Shown in pieces: positions 17,522-26,539 of a DNA stretch of 64,000 bases. This DNA comes from UBA11612 sp963662375. GTDB lineage: Bacteria; Pseudomonadota; Alphaproteobacteria; Rhodospirillales; Rhodospirillaceae. Where the stretch lies: positions 62,001 through 126,000 of the forward strand of contig CAXXRP010000010.1 of the NCBI GenBank assembly GCA_963662375.2. Reading direction: 5' to 3'. The translations under genes were made by a program, and so were the position numbers. The stretch's first letter is position 1; every line of letters begins with the position of its first letter. The notes under the pieces are model-generated. The model was not told the DNA's origin. It ran no database searches and saw only the letters and a list, made by a program, of their open reading frames with translations.

Positions 17522-18013
17522 TTATCCCGCCAGCGCCCGCTCCTCCACGCGGATGCGGTGGGCGAGCAACGCCAAGTTTGCCAGTCCGAAACCGAGCGCC
17601 AACTGCCAGGCGCCGAAGGCGAGCGGCAGCACCGGGATCTCCAGCGCGACCACGAGATAGTTCGGGTGACTCAAGAAACGGTAGGGGCCGCGCCGGACCC
17701 GCGGCGCACCTGGCAAGGTAATCACCCGGGTGGTCCAGCGTGCGCCCAGGCTGGCCATGATCCAGAGCCGGCCGAGCTGCAACAGGCCGTAGAGGCCGAG
17801 CCATCCCCAGCCGACCGGGGCCGCGACCGGCACGAACAGAAACAGCGCCACCAGCCAGCCGCCGTGCAGGGCGGCGAACAAGGGATAGTGGCTGGCGCCG
17901 TGCTCGACACCGCCCGCGGCCAACAGGCGTTTCGTATTGCGCCGCGCGTAGGCCAGTTCACCCAGGCGCTGCGCCGCCACCAACAGCGCCGCGATCTGCG
18001 GCGGGCCGATCAC
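17522..18013 (-). CDS. Isoprenylcysteine-type (ICMT-like) membrane methyltransferase
   Basis: This 163-residue, strongly hydrophobic protein has about four membrane helices. The C-terminal motif RRGPYRFLSHPNYLVV followed by EIPVLPLAFG is the SAM-binding signature of ICMT-like enzymes. It lies three bases downstream of the type III polyketide synthase stop codon, so the two genes are translationally coupled. In known type III PKS pairs of this layout (e.g. Bacillus BpsA/BpsB, Streptomyces SrsA/SrsB) the methyltransferase O-methylates the alkylpyrone or alkylresorcinol; I infer the same here. Confidence 0.85.
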   Translation of the reverse strand: MIGPPQIAALLVAAQRLGELAYARRNTKRLLAAGGVEHGASHYPLFAALHGGWLVALFLFVPVAAPVGWGWLGLYGLLQLGRLWIMASLGARWTTRVITLPGAPRVRRGPYRFLSHPNYLVVALEIPVLPLAFGAWQLALGFGLANLALLAHRIRVEERALAG

Positions 18014-18016
18014 AAC

Positions 18017-19081
18017 TCACGCCTCCAAGAGCAAAAAGCCGGCCGTGAATCCGGGCCCCAACGAAGACACCAGGTGGCGGCCGCGTAAGCCGCGCGCAAG
18101 TGCGCGTTCGACCACGAACAGCGCCGTGGCGCCGGACATGTTGCCGTAGTCGCGCAGCACCGCCCGGGCGTCGATCATGGTGCCCGGCGACAGCCCAAAG
18201 ACGGTCTCGAGCGCATCCAACACCTTGGCCCCGCCCGGATGGCACAGGGTGCCGTCCAGATCTTTGCGCACCAAACCCTGGCGGGCCAAGAATCCGTCGA
18301 CCGCCGCACCGTAGCGTTCGCGCACGATGGTGGGGATGGCTCTTGAAAACTGCACGCCGAATCCGTCTTCCTCGACACGCCAACCCATGACGTCGAGGGA
18401 GTCGGGCCAGGTGTATTCACCCCAACCGGCGAGCTCCGGGCCCGGCGCCGCGCGATCGCAAGCAATCAGCGCCGCCGCCGCGCCGTCGCCGAACAGCGCG
18501 GTCGCGATGATGTTGCTCTTCGAGGCGTCGCTGTTGCGGAAGGTCAGGCCGCAAAGCTCAACCACCAGGAACAATACCCGGCTGCCCGGCGCCGCGCGCG
18601 CCATGGCCGCGGCCCGGGCCAGGCCTAGCACCCCACCGGCGCAACCGAGCCCAAAAATCGGCAGCCGCTGCACGTCGCGGCGGAACGGCAATACCTCCAT
18701 CAGGCGCGCGTCCAGGCTCGGTGTCGCGATACCGGAGGTCGAAACCACGACGATGCTGTCGATCCGCTGCGCTGGAACACTGGCACGATCCAGGCAGTCT
18801 TGCGCGGCACGACGCAAAAGTTCGACCGCGTGATCGACGAAGAGTGCGTTCCGCTCCTTCCACCCCACCGCTGTCCGGTACCAATCGATCGGCACGCAGG
18901 AATAGCGGGTCTCGATGCCGGCGTTGTCGTAGACCGGCATCAGGCGCGCGATCTCCTCGCTCCGGCCCCGGAATAACGCCGAGGCTTCAGCCATGACCTC
19001 CTCCTGGCCCAGCACGAAGGGCGGCACGGCGGTGGCGAGCGAAATCAGGCGGACCGGACTCGGCATGGGGCACGCTCTCAC
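18017..19081 (-). CDS. Type III polyketide synthase (chalcone/stilbene-synthase-like)
   Basis: This protein has 354 residues from the GTG at 19081, or 349 from the ATG at 19066; the choice is open. The thiolase-fold triad is complete: Cys147 in FGLGCAGG, His281 in TLCHPGG, Asn314 in DYGNMSGAT. Family regions STSGIATPSLD and GDGAAAALIA are conserved. Such enzymes extend an acyl-CoA starter with malonyl-CoA; with an ICMT-like partner the likely products are alkylpyrones or alkylresorcinols, which are membrane-associated phenolic lipids. The pair is isolated between an IS21 copy and an IS5 fragment and has a more GC-rich composition than the 31-49 kb block, consistent with a separate origin. Confidence 0.92.
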   Translation of the reverse strand: MRACPMPSPVRLISLATAVPPFVLGQEEVMAEASALFRGRSEEIARLMPVYDNAGIETRYSCVPIDWYRTAVGWKERNALFVDHAVELLRRAAQDCLDRASVPAQRIDSIVVVSTSGIATPSLDARLMEVLPFRRDVQRLPIFGLGCAGGVLGLARAAAMARAAPGSRVLFLVVELCGLTFRNSDASKSNIIATALFGDGAAAALIACDRAAPGPELAGWGEYTWPDSLDVMGWRVEEDGFGVQFSRAIPTIVRERYGAAVDGFLARQGLVRKDLDGTLCHPGGAKVLDALETVFGLSPGTMIDARAVLRDYGNMSGATALFVVERALARGLRGRHLVSSLGPGFTAGFLLLEA

Positions 19082-19226
19082 GAATTGCGTTAAACTGGAA
19101 GCAACCAGTCTAAGTGTCCGTCCGGGGACTTTATGAGTCGGATGAATCGGTTATCCGGCGCCCCCTCTTGAAGAGCTGAATCAGCTGTGATTCTCTGGGG
19201 TGGTGAATTTGCTCTTGAGGTGCCCC

Positions 19227-19702
19227 ATGTGGACTGCCGACAACCGCCCGCGCTACAACCGCGACAAACTGCGTTATCCGAGCGACCTGACCGATGCGGA
19301 ATGGGCGCATATCGAGCCGCTGATCCCGCCGGGCAAGCCCGGCGGCCCCGGCGGCGGCAAACGGCGCGTCGCTATCCGCGAGGTGATCAACGGCGTGATG
19401 TACATTCTGAGCACCGGCTGCCAGTGGCGCGCGCTGCCCAAGGATTTGCCGCCCAGAAGCACCGTGCATGATTACCTCGGCCTGTGGAACTGGGACGGCA
19501 CGCTGGATCGCATCCATCATGCGCTCTACCTCAAGTGCCGCGAGAAAGCCGCGCGCGAAGCCAGCCCCACGGCCTGCATCATCGACAGTCAGAGTGTGAA
19601 AAGCGCTGAAAAAGGGGGGCTCGCATCGACAGCCACGGCTTCGATGCCGGCAAGCTGATCAAGGGCAAGAAGCGGCATGTTCTGGTCGATACGCAAGGCT
19701 TG
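19227..19702 (+). pseudogene. IS5-family transposase, frameshifted and truncated
   Basis: The ATG at 19227 opens MWTADNRPRYNRDKLRYPSD, a DUF4096-type N-terminus (LTDAEWAHIEPLIPP ... GCQWRALPKDLPP). ACIIDSQSVKSAEKGG carries the first catalytic Asp. A run of six G at 19613-19619 then shifts the frame; the correct continuation (ARIDSHGFDAGKLIKGKKRHV) is in another frame. IS21 copy 2 begins at 19703 and no remaining part of this transposase is found beyond it. Confidence 0.85.
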
Positions 19703-19905
19703 TGTCAACGGCGGAGCAAAATTAGTCCACCCGGGCGGAGCAAAACTAGTCCACTTAACGTTATGCGGTACGCGGTGTTGGGGGGTTGTCCCGGTAGTCC
19801 ATAGGAGGGACCCGCGCTGCTTCGTGTAGCAGCGCTTGCGTTACGCGGAGCGAAGCAGCGTGGGAGGTTCCTGTGGGCCCACCGGGTCAACCATTGCACC
19901 GGCGG

Positions 19906-20676
19906 TTAAGCAGGTATTTTTGGGGATTTCCGCCGTTTTTGGCTTTGGTTGAGACGATAGCTCTCGCCGTTCATTTCCAGGATATGGACATGGTGGGTGA
20001 GGCGGTCCAGCAAAGCCCCGGTCAGGCGTTCCGAGCCGAATATCTCCGTCCACTCATCGAACGGCAAGTTGGAGGTCACCAGGATCGAGCCCCGCTCGTA
20101 GCGCTGGCTGAAGACTTCGAACAGCAGCTCGGCGCCGGTCTTCGAGAGCGGCACGAAGCCGAGTTCGTCGATGATCAGAAGGTGATACTTTGCCAGTTGC
20201 TTCTGCAGGCGCAACAGGCGTTTTTCATCCCTGGCCTCCATCAGTTCATGAACCAGGGCAGCGGCCGTGAGGAAGCCGACGGAGAGCCCCTTTTGGCAGG
20301 CCGCCAGACCGAGACCGAGGGCGATATGGGTCTTGCCGGTTCCGCTGTTGCCGAGCGCGATGATATTCTCACGACGCTCGACGTATTCGCATCGCGCCAA
20401 CTCCAGAACCAGCATCTTGTTGAGCGATGCGATGGCCTTGAAGTCGAAGCTGTCGAGGCTTTTGACGGCGGGGAACCTGGCCTGTCTGATCCGCCGCTCG
20501 ACCATGCGGCGCTCACGGTCGATCAGTTCCAACTCGGTCAGACGGACAAGATACCGCACATGGTCGGCGCCCTCGGTGGCGCATTGGCGGGCCAGCTTGT
20601 CGTATTCGCGCAGGAACGTCGGCAGTTTCAGGGTCTTGAGGTGATGGGCCAGCAACACTTGCGGCGTATCGGTCAT
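19906..20676 (-). CDS. istB: IstB, AAA+ ATPase helper of IS21 transposition
   Basis: This 256-residue protein is identical in sequence to the copy 1 protein, with Walker A (GNSGTGKTH) and Walker B (IIDELGF) intact. Its ATG (20676) overlaps the istA stop by four bases (atga), so translation is coupled. It should be functional and could complement copy 1. Confidence 0.92.
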   Translation of the reverse strand: MTDTPQVLLAHHLKTLKLPTFLREYDKLARQCATEGADHVRYLVRLTELELIDRERRMVERRIRQARFPAVKSLDSFDFKAIASLNKMLVLELARCEYVERRENIIALGNSGTGKTHIALGLGLAACQKGLSVGFLTAAALVHELMEARDEKRLLRLQKQLAKYHLLIIDELGFVPLSKTGAELLFEVFSQRYERGSILVTSNLPFDEWTEIFGSERLTGALLDRLTHHVHILEMNGESYRLNQSQKRRKSPKIPA

Positions 20677-22187
20677 GACGCGCCTCCACCCAACAAGCTC
20701 ATATAACTGGCGGCGGCCGTGGTCGCCACGTTGGCCCGAGGCAGGTAGGGATAGATATCCAGGTCGAGTTTGGGCGGGCGTCGCTCGATACGGCACAGCA
20801 CAAGGTGTTTGACGGCGTCGTAGCCGATCGCACCCAGGCGCAGGGCGTCCTTCACCGCGCCGTGAAGCACCTCGAGATCGAAGGTCTCCACAAGCCGAAG
20901 GACCTGGACGTATTCCCGCTTGCCGGCCTTGCCCATGCGCGCCTCCAGGAGACGGCGCAGGGTTGGGAAGGCATCAGGCAGTTCCCATCCGGCTAGCGGC
21001 GCGGCCTGATCCAGGGCACCGATCTTGTGCTCCAGCAAAGGCAGGTAGTGGATCGGATCGAAGACCATATCTTCCCGGTCGTAGGAACGGGGGTGTCGGG
21101 CAATGATCCCGGCGCCGCAACCGATAACCACCTCGTGGACATAGCCACGGATCCAGACTTCCTGATGGCCGTAGGCGACGGGCACGGAATAGTCATTCGT
21201 CCGGTAGCGCACCAGGGACAGCGAGTTGACCCGCGTGCCCTGCTTGTCGCACGCGTCGAACGGTGCCGGCAGTGGCCTCTTCAACGCTTCGCGGTCACGC
21301 ACAAACCGTTCGCCGATGCTCTCGCGGTGGCCGCGCAGGACGTTGCCTTGCCGGTTGCGGCATTGCTCTTCCAGGTGGCCATTGAAGGCGTCCCAGCTCG
21401 CGAACCGGGGAAGCGGCGTCATGAAGTTCCGCCGGGCATAGCCGACCACCCCCTCCACATTGCCTTTGTCGTTACCCTTGCCGGGACGGCCGTAGCGGTC
21501 CTCGAAGAGGTAATGGGACTGCAGCCCGCTGAACGCCCGCGTTCGTTGCCGCGTGCCATCTGACAAGATGCGCGACACCAGACACTTGTCGTTGTCGTAA
21601 AGAATCGATTGGGGAACGCCGCCGAAAAAAACAAAGGCTCTGTTGTGCCCGTCCAGCCAGGCCTCCGTCGTCGCCGCCGGGTAGGCCGCAACGAAGCAGG
21701 CATCGCTGTGGGGAAGTGTCATGACGAAAAAATGCGCCCGATACTTGACGCCGGCGATGATCGCATCCGCCTCGCCAAAGTCCGCTTGAGCATGGCCCGG
21801 AGGATGTGACAACGGCACAAACATCTCACGCCGACGAAGGCGCCGTTCCCGAACGTAATCCTTCACGATGGTCTCTTTGCCCGTGAAGCCATGTTCGTCG
21901 CGAAGGCGCTCGAAGATACGCTTCGCCGTGTGGTGCTGCTTACGGTGAACCGTTCGGTCCTCCTCCAGAATACGGTCGATGATATCTGTGAAGGGGGCCA
22001 GTTTCGGGCGTTTCGGTGGCTGGCGTCGCCGATATCCCGGCGGTTCCGAATGCCGCAGCATCTTCCTCACCGTCTCGCGCGCAATGCCAAACCGACTTGC
22101 CGCCTCTCGCTGGCTCAGACCATCAACATGGCAGGCCAGCCGAACGCGCAGATATAGGTCCACGGTGTACATCCTCCCGCCTTCCAT
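20673..22187 (-). CDS. istA: IstA, IS21 DDE transposase
   Basis: This 504-residue protein is a normal length for IstA. The N-terminal HTH (GLSQREAASRFGIARETVRKM, residues about 22-45) is followed by an integrase core: HAQADFGEADAI (Asp), ILYDNDKCLVS (Asp) and NDKGNVEGVVG (Glu). The C-terminal part (RYRTNDYSVPVAYGHQEV) is the usual IstA beta-barrel region. The start could be 22187 or the in-frame ATG at 22172. This is the only intact IstA in the window and probably the source of mobility for this IS. Confidence 0.93.
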   Translation of the reverse strand: MEGGRMYTVDLYLRVRLACHVDGLSQREAASRFGIARETVRKMLRHSEPPGYRRRQPPKRPKLAPFTDIIDRILEEDRTVHRKQHHTAKRIFERLRDEHGFTGKETIVKDYVRERRLRRREMFVPLSHPPGHAQADFGEADAIIAGVKYRAHFFVMTLPHSDACFVAAYPAATTEAWLDGHNRAFVFFGGVPQSILYDNDKCLVSRILSDGTRQRTRAFSGLQSHYLFEDRYGRPGKGNDKGNVEGVVGYARRNFMTPLPRFASWDAFNGHLEEQCRNRQGNVLRGHRESIGERFVRDREALKRPLPAPFDACDKQGTRVNSLSLVRYRTNDYSVPVAYGHQEVWIRGYVHEVVIGCGAGIIARHPRSYDREDMVFDPIHYLPLLEHKIGALDQAAPLAGWELPDAFPTLRRLLEARMGKAGKREYVQVLRLVETFDLEVLHGAVKDALRLGAIGYDAVKHLVLCRIERRPPKLDLDIYPYLPRANVATTAAASYMSLLGGGAS

Positions 22188-22286
22188 CTCAAAAAAGATC
22201 GAAGGCTACAGGTGGCAGAGTTTTACTCCGCCCGCGGCTGGGAAATCCCGCCGCTTCCGTGGACTAATTTGTCACCGCCGTTCTCA

Positions 22287-22784
22287 GTTCGTCCGGGTCA
22301 ACGGGAAGACATACTATTTGTGGCGCGCCGTTAACCACGAAGATGGAGTTCTTAAATCCTTCGTTACCAAGAGACAGGATTGAAAGGCTGCACTAAGGTA
22401 TCTGGAACACGCGATGAAGCGTTATGGCCAACCGGCTTCGATCGTCACGTACAGGCTTCGGTCACAGCAGGTTGCGACGAATGTGATCGGTAATACGGCC
22501 TCTCAGGCTTGTGGTTGTTGGCTCAACAACCGGGCGAAAAATTCACACCAGCCGTTCAGGTGACGGGAAGGGGCAATGGCCAAATTCAGGCACGCAAAAG
22601 CGCTGAAAAAATTCGCCGCCATACACGCTTCAATTTACAACCACTTTAATCACGAACGCCATCTCAACCGCCTCGACATTATCAAACAAGACCGAGCCGC
22701 CGCCCTGGCCGATCAGCGCCAACTTGCAGATTGACAGTCCTCGATTGTAGGTTCTGGGTTTTAATCAGTTAGTCTGACAACGCC
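22287..22784 (+). pseudogene. IS6-family transposase, C-terminal remnant with right end
   Basis: The sequence enters mid-gene (VRVNGKTYYLWRAVNHEDG) at the IS21 border and runs to KQDRAAALADQRQL. It has TGA stops at 22381 and 22563 in the same frame. The right tip reads tagtctgacaacgcc and ends at 22784. It is a decayed relic. Confidence 0.82.
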
Positions 22785-22927
22785 GTCAAAACTTCAAATC
22801 AAGACAAGTCGAAGATCCCGAATATACTTCGCAGGGACCAACCATATCTGTAGACCAAGACTTCCAGTCTCTATATCGAGTTGCGTCAAGTTATTTAGAT
22901 CCGGCAACGAAAAGTAGGATTGAATAC

Positions 22928-23926
22928 ATGTCAGAAGATGCTGCAGCGTCTACACTAGAGGAGTTGGAAAACAGATTTATCCACGTCAAAGAACCAATAA
23001 TAGGGAAGTTCCTGGCATCCTTAGAAAATCGCTCTAATTCAAATCTCATCTATCACTACACAGATGATAGAGGTTTATACAGTATCCTGACTGGGGGAAA
23101 GCTCTGGTTCTCGGATATATTTGACCTGAATGATCCATCCGAATTGTATCACGGCGTGGATGTCGCAGTTAATGCAGCAAGAAGACTTGCAGGGCGCAAA
23201 AACGCAACGAATATCTTTCAGTATTTCGCAAAGAAACTACGTAGTGGCCTTAGGGAAAGTGTGGAATCTACAGCGTGCTACTTTGTTTGTTGTTTTAGCG
23301 AGGACGGAGATGATTTGGGTCAATGGCGAGCTTACGCAGCTGATGGTCAAGGATATGCATTAGGATTTGACCGGCAGGAATTGGAGGATGCTTTTCTGGC
23401 GCCTAGCCTCAAAGGAATTGATAGGGGTGGTTATAATCCCTTTATTGGAACTTTTAGTGTAAATTATGCCAAAGACGATGCTCGAAAAATCCATGAAGAA
23501 TTGATTGAGTGTGTCAAACCCTTCTTAAAGCCCCTTGACCAAGAGACGTACGATCAAGAGTCTGTAAAACGGTTTTTGATCAGACTATCAGTGGATCTTT
23601 CCACAGATCTCCTGCTCACCTCTCTATTTTTCAAGGATGGCGCTTTCAGAAATGAAAAAGAGTATAGATTTTTGGAAGCACTAGGAAGTTCAACAGGGGC
23701 ACAGGACATAAAATTCCGACCACGGTCACATTCCCTGGTTAAATATAGAGAATTTGACTGGGGGACTTTAGCGCCAAATGCCTTAAGAAAGATCGTAATT
23801 GGACCGGCAGTCGATTTAACAGCATCCGGCAGTTTCGTGACGTGTTGTCTGGACGCATCTGACTATCAGCCGGGTCATGTAGTAAACATAAGCCAATCAG
23901 ACATACCGTATCGAAGCTTTAAATAG
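22928..23926 (+). CDS. DUF2971 domain protein
   Basis: This 332-residue soluble protein has the DUF2971 landmarks: YHYTDDRGLYSIL near residue 40, LWFSDIFDLNDPSE near 60, CCFSEDGDDLGQWRAYA near 120 with GYALGFD, and FFKDGAFRNEKEYRF near 240. The function of DUF2971 is not established; members are scattered in accessory regions. The gene has lower GC than its neighbours and sits between an IS6 relic (ending 22784) and an intact IS3 (from 24071), so it is probably acquired. The frame is intact. Confidence 0.85.
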   Translation: MSEDAAASTLEELENRFIHVKEPIIGKFLASLENRSNSNLIYHYTDDRGLYSILTGGKLWFSDIFDLNDPSELYHGVDVAVNAARRLAGRKNATNIFQYFAKKLRSGLRESVESTACYFVCCFSEDGDDLGQWRAYAADGQGYALGFDRQELEDAFLAPSLKGIDRGGYNPFIGTFSVNYAKDDARKIHEELIECVKPFLKPLDQETYDQESVKRFLIRLSVDLSTDLLLTSLFFKDGAFRNEKEYRFLEALGSSTGAQDIKFRPRSHSLVKYREFDWGTLAPNALRKIVIGPAVDLTASGSFVTCCLDASDYQPGHVVNISQSDIPYRSFK

Positions 23927-24137
23927 TCAAAGACAACTCCAACTATTGGAACAAGACCCTTTTCTCTGCTCTTGATCAGCAAACGCGCCCGGCACGCTTG
24001 CACAACACCAAACCGATGACTATCAAACCACAGGACTCTCGTTTTGACTGAAGGACAAACGGGGCCCGGTTGTTCTGCCCCCTTAAAGCTGAGCCAGATT
24101 TTGCTAGAGTTTTGGCGTCTGTTTGGAAGGGATTGGG

Positions 24138-24425
24138 ATGGCTCGGAAGCGTTATTCGGACGAAGATATATTGAACTTGCTGCGACAGATTGAGCTGGAA
24201 CTTGCGGCGGGTAGCGATGTTGGGTCGGCGTGTCGGAAGGTCGGTGTGAGCGACGCAACGTATTACAATTGGCGCAAACGCTATGGCGGCATGGCTCGGT
24301 CTCAGCTTCAAGAGTTTAAGATGTTGGAGAAGGAGAACGTCCGTCTGAAGCGGATTGTCGCTGATCTTAAACTGGACAAGCTTATCCTGAAGGAGGGCCT
24401 CGATTATTTAAAGCCCAAGGCCTGA
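24138..24425 (+). CDS. IS3-family OrfA
   Basis: This 95-residue protein starts at the ATG at 24138 (MARKRYSDEDILN) with aaggga seven bases upstream; a TTG start five codons earlier is less likely. It has an HTH (ACRKVGVSDATYYNWRKRYGG) and a zipper (LEKENVRLKRIVADLKLDKL). Confidence 0.88.
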   Translation: MARKRYSDEDILNLLRQIELELAAGSDVGSACRKVGVSDATYYNWRKRYGGMARSQLQEFKMLEKENVRLKRIVADLKLDKLILKEGLDYLKPKA

Positions 24426-24448
24426 CGCCCGCCGATCTGCGTCAGGCG

Positions 24449-25243
24449 GTGATCCATGTCCGCCAACGCTTAGCAACGTCTGAGCGGCGAACCTGCAAAA
24501 CGATCGGCATGGCGCGCTCAACGCACCAATACAAAGCTGCCCCCCAAAACAGTGATGAAGATCTACGCTTGGCCCTGATCCGGCTTGCCAAGCACTATGG
24601 TCGCTACGGCTACCGCAAAATCGCTGAGTTATTGCGGGTTGAGGGCTGGCGGGTGAATCACAAGAAAGTCGAGCGTTTGTGGTGCGAGGAGGGCCTGCAA
24701 CTGCCCCATCGCCACAAGAAGCGCAAACGGCTCTACCACAAGGACAGCTCCGTTATCCGCCTGCGGCCTCAGCATCCCAACCATATCTGGAGCGTTGACT
24801 TCGTTCACGACAAGCTCAGCAATGGCCGAGCCTACAAAATGCTAACAGTGCTTGATGAGTATACACGCCAGGCTCTGTGCGTTGAGGTGAAGCCGAGAAT
24901 GGGCTCTGCAGACGTTCTCGAAGCGCTGTACCCACTTCTCCTCAAACACGGCAAACCCAAGTTCATCCGATCCGACAATGGCCGGGAATTTACCGCTCAC
25001 GCTCTGCAGGACTGGCTCAAGACCGCCGGCATCACACCGATACAAATCTATCCCCGAAGCCCATGGGAGAACGGCTACAATGAACGCTTCAACGGCACGT
25101 TGCGCAGGGAAATACTCACTGCCGAATGGTTCTCAACCCTCAAACAGGCCCAAATCGTCATCGGCACATGGCTGAAACAATACAACCATATCCGACCGCA
25201 TCAGGCCCTCAATATGCGGCCGCCAGTCCCAGAAACTCTATGA
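24449..25243 (+). CDS. IS3-family OrfB transposase
   Basis: This 264-residue protein has HTH_21-like RYGYRKIAELLRVEG, then the DDE core: HIWSVDFVHDKLSNG (Asp), FIRSDNGREFTAH (Asp), ENGYNERFNGTLRREIL (Glu). It ends RPHQALNMRPPVPETL. All catalytic residues are present and the gene is open. OrfA and OrfB are in different frames, as expected for an OrfAB frameshift product. Confidence 0.92.
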   Translation: MIHVRQRLATSERRTCKTIGMARSTHQYKAAPQNSDEDLRLALIRLAKHYGRYGYRKIAELLRVEGWRVNHKKVERLWCEEGLQLPHRHKKRKRLYHKDSSVIRLRPQHPNHIWSVDFVHDKLSNGRAYKMLTVLDEYTRQALCVEVKPRMGSADVLEALYPLLLKHGKPKFIRSDNGREFTAHALQDWLKTAGITPIQIYPRSPWENGYNERFNGTLRREILTAEWFSTLKQAQIVIGTWLKQYNHIRPHQALNMRPPVPETL

Positions 25244-25359
25244 GAAATTGGCCCATAACATTGGGGCTTTACACTATTATCAAATTGGCCGCAGCGTGTA
25301 CCATTTTCTGGAGGCGTGCTTTCTCGGGTTCGCAACTGTGACCTTGATGCTGAGAGCTT

Positions 25360-26239
25360 TCATTGAGCTGGCCAATCCATCGATCTGGCCACACGGAAGC
25401 CTACCATGGTGTAGCGATTAAGTCGCGGTAGCCACTCACGGTGGGAAGATTGTCCAAGCAGTGGAACATTGCCCCAATAACCACCGCGGACGATGCGCTG
25501 GTACTCACTGCATCCTTGAGTCCATGCCGTGCCGTCTGCCGGCGCCTCTTCGTACGACCCGTGCCAGCAATCCTCTACCCATTCCGAGACGTTACCGTGG
25601 ACATCGTAAAGGCCGAAGCTGTTGGGATCGAATGATCCAATCGGAGCTGTTTGTTCGTCGTCCCATTGGCTGCCACAACCGCTGCAGTTTGCGCGACCTT
25701 CGCCAATCTGGTTCCCCCAAGAGTATTCTGCTTCAGAACCGGCACGAACGGCATACTCCCATTCCGCCTCCGTTGGCAGCCTATAGACCTCGCCCGTTTT
25801 TGCCGACAGCCATTTTACATAAGCTTGAGCGTCATGCCACGACAGGTTGATTACGGGACGGTTGTCCCGCCCCCAATCTTGGTCATCCGGTCGATGATCG
25901 CACCCGCCGTCTTTGAACGCATGCATCCCACTCTGAAAATGTGACCTCATAACGACCAATGGCGAACGGTTCTGAAAACGTGACCGTATGTACCGGCCTT
26001 TCTTCCCTCTTGCCGTTACCTGCGGTATCTCCCATCTCAAAGCTGCCCGCCGGTATGACCACCATCTTAGGACAGTCTGCGCAATCACGTAATACACGTG
26101 GCTCAGATTGGCCGCTCTCCTGGGCCTGAGCGCTGATAATTGCCGCTCCAAACAGCGCCGTCGTGAACACTCCGAAAAGACAATGTCCACCCTTTTGGAG
26201 AGCTCGCTTAGCCAATCTAACGGAGGTTCCTTTGCTCAT
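25360..26239 (-). pseudogene. Formylglycine-generating-enzyme-like (SUMF1) protein, frameshifted
   Basis: The N-terminal part (26239 to about 25925) has a signal peptide (FGVFTTALFGAAIISAQAQ), then PKMVVIPAGSFEMGD and IGRYEVTFSEWDACV. The C-terminal part in the other frame gives DDQDWGRDNRPVINLSW, YRLPTEAEWEYAVRAG, FGLYDVHGNVSEWVEDCW and RIVRGGYW, the FGE-sulfatase consensus. The shift falls at an aaa run near 25925; one base fewer restores a typical VQDGGCDHRPDD. An export signal suggests a periplasmic FGE-like protein; many such proteins are not true sulfatase activators. No sulfatase gene is nearby. Confidence 0.85.
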
Positions 26240-26539
26240 CGTTGGGAATCTCCCGTCAACATACCTGCCGTCGGAAAATTTGGTACAGCTGTCTGTATGC
26301 GGTAGTAGAGGCTCTGGCTCGGGTCAGTTGTCATTTTAGGCGACGGCTTTCGCGTAGTTCAAGCGTCTGAGTTCGACCAATCTGCGTTTGGTTTCCCCCT
26401 TTCCAGCAAAATAGCTTGCCTGCGCTCGATGTAGATGTCGGATAAGCGATGGGGTGGACGCCCCTCAACGGCATCTATGTGTCAAAGTGTCGGTATTGAG
26501 AATCCGCAACAGAGGACACGGCCCTAGGCAGGGCCAGCA
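26240..26539. other. No intact gene; possible 3' tail of a lost minus-strand gene
   Basis: On the minus strand a frame ending at 26333 (…RLVELRRLNYAKAVA, stop) reads about 40 residues with plausible protein character. It has no recognisable family and no start, so it may be the remnant of a gene cut by the IS110 copy that begins near 26540. Nothing else is visible. Confidence 0.3.

Larger units (their letters stand above)
19703..22286 (-). mobile_element. IS21-family element, copy 2 (intact genes)
   Basis: This 2584-bp copy has the same inverted ends as copy 1 and both genes open. Left flank: IS5 transposase; right flank: the middle of an IS6 transposase. As with copy 1, the flanks do not belong to one target, which points to recombination or deletion next to the element. 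Confidence 0.9.
24071..25273 (+). mobile_element. IS3-family element, complete copy
   Basis: The element is 1203 bp. Left tip tgttctgcccccttaaag (24071); right tip inverted from 25273 reads tgtaaagccccaatg, an imperfect inverted repeat. Both genes are open. A second copy, split by an IS21, occupies 51542-55013 and confirms both ends. No target duplication is seen. Confidence 0.85.

Noticed and set aside
17558..18088. 176-residue plus-strand Gln/Arg/His-rich frame
   Set aside because: It is the high-GC shadow of the ICMT-like gene and the end of the PKS gene.
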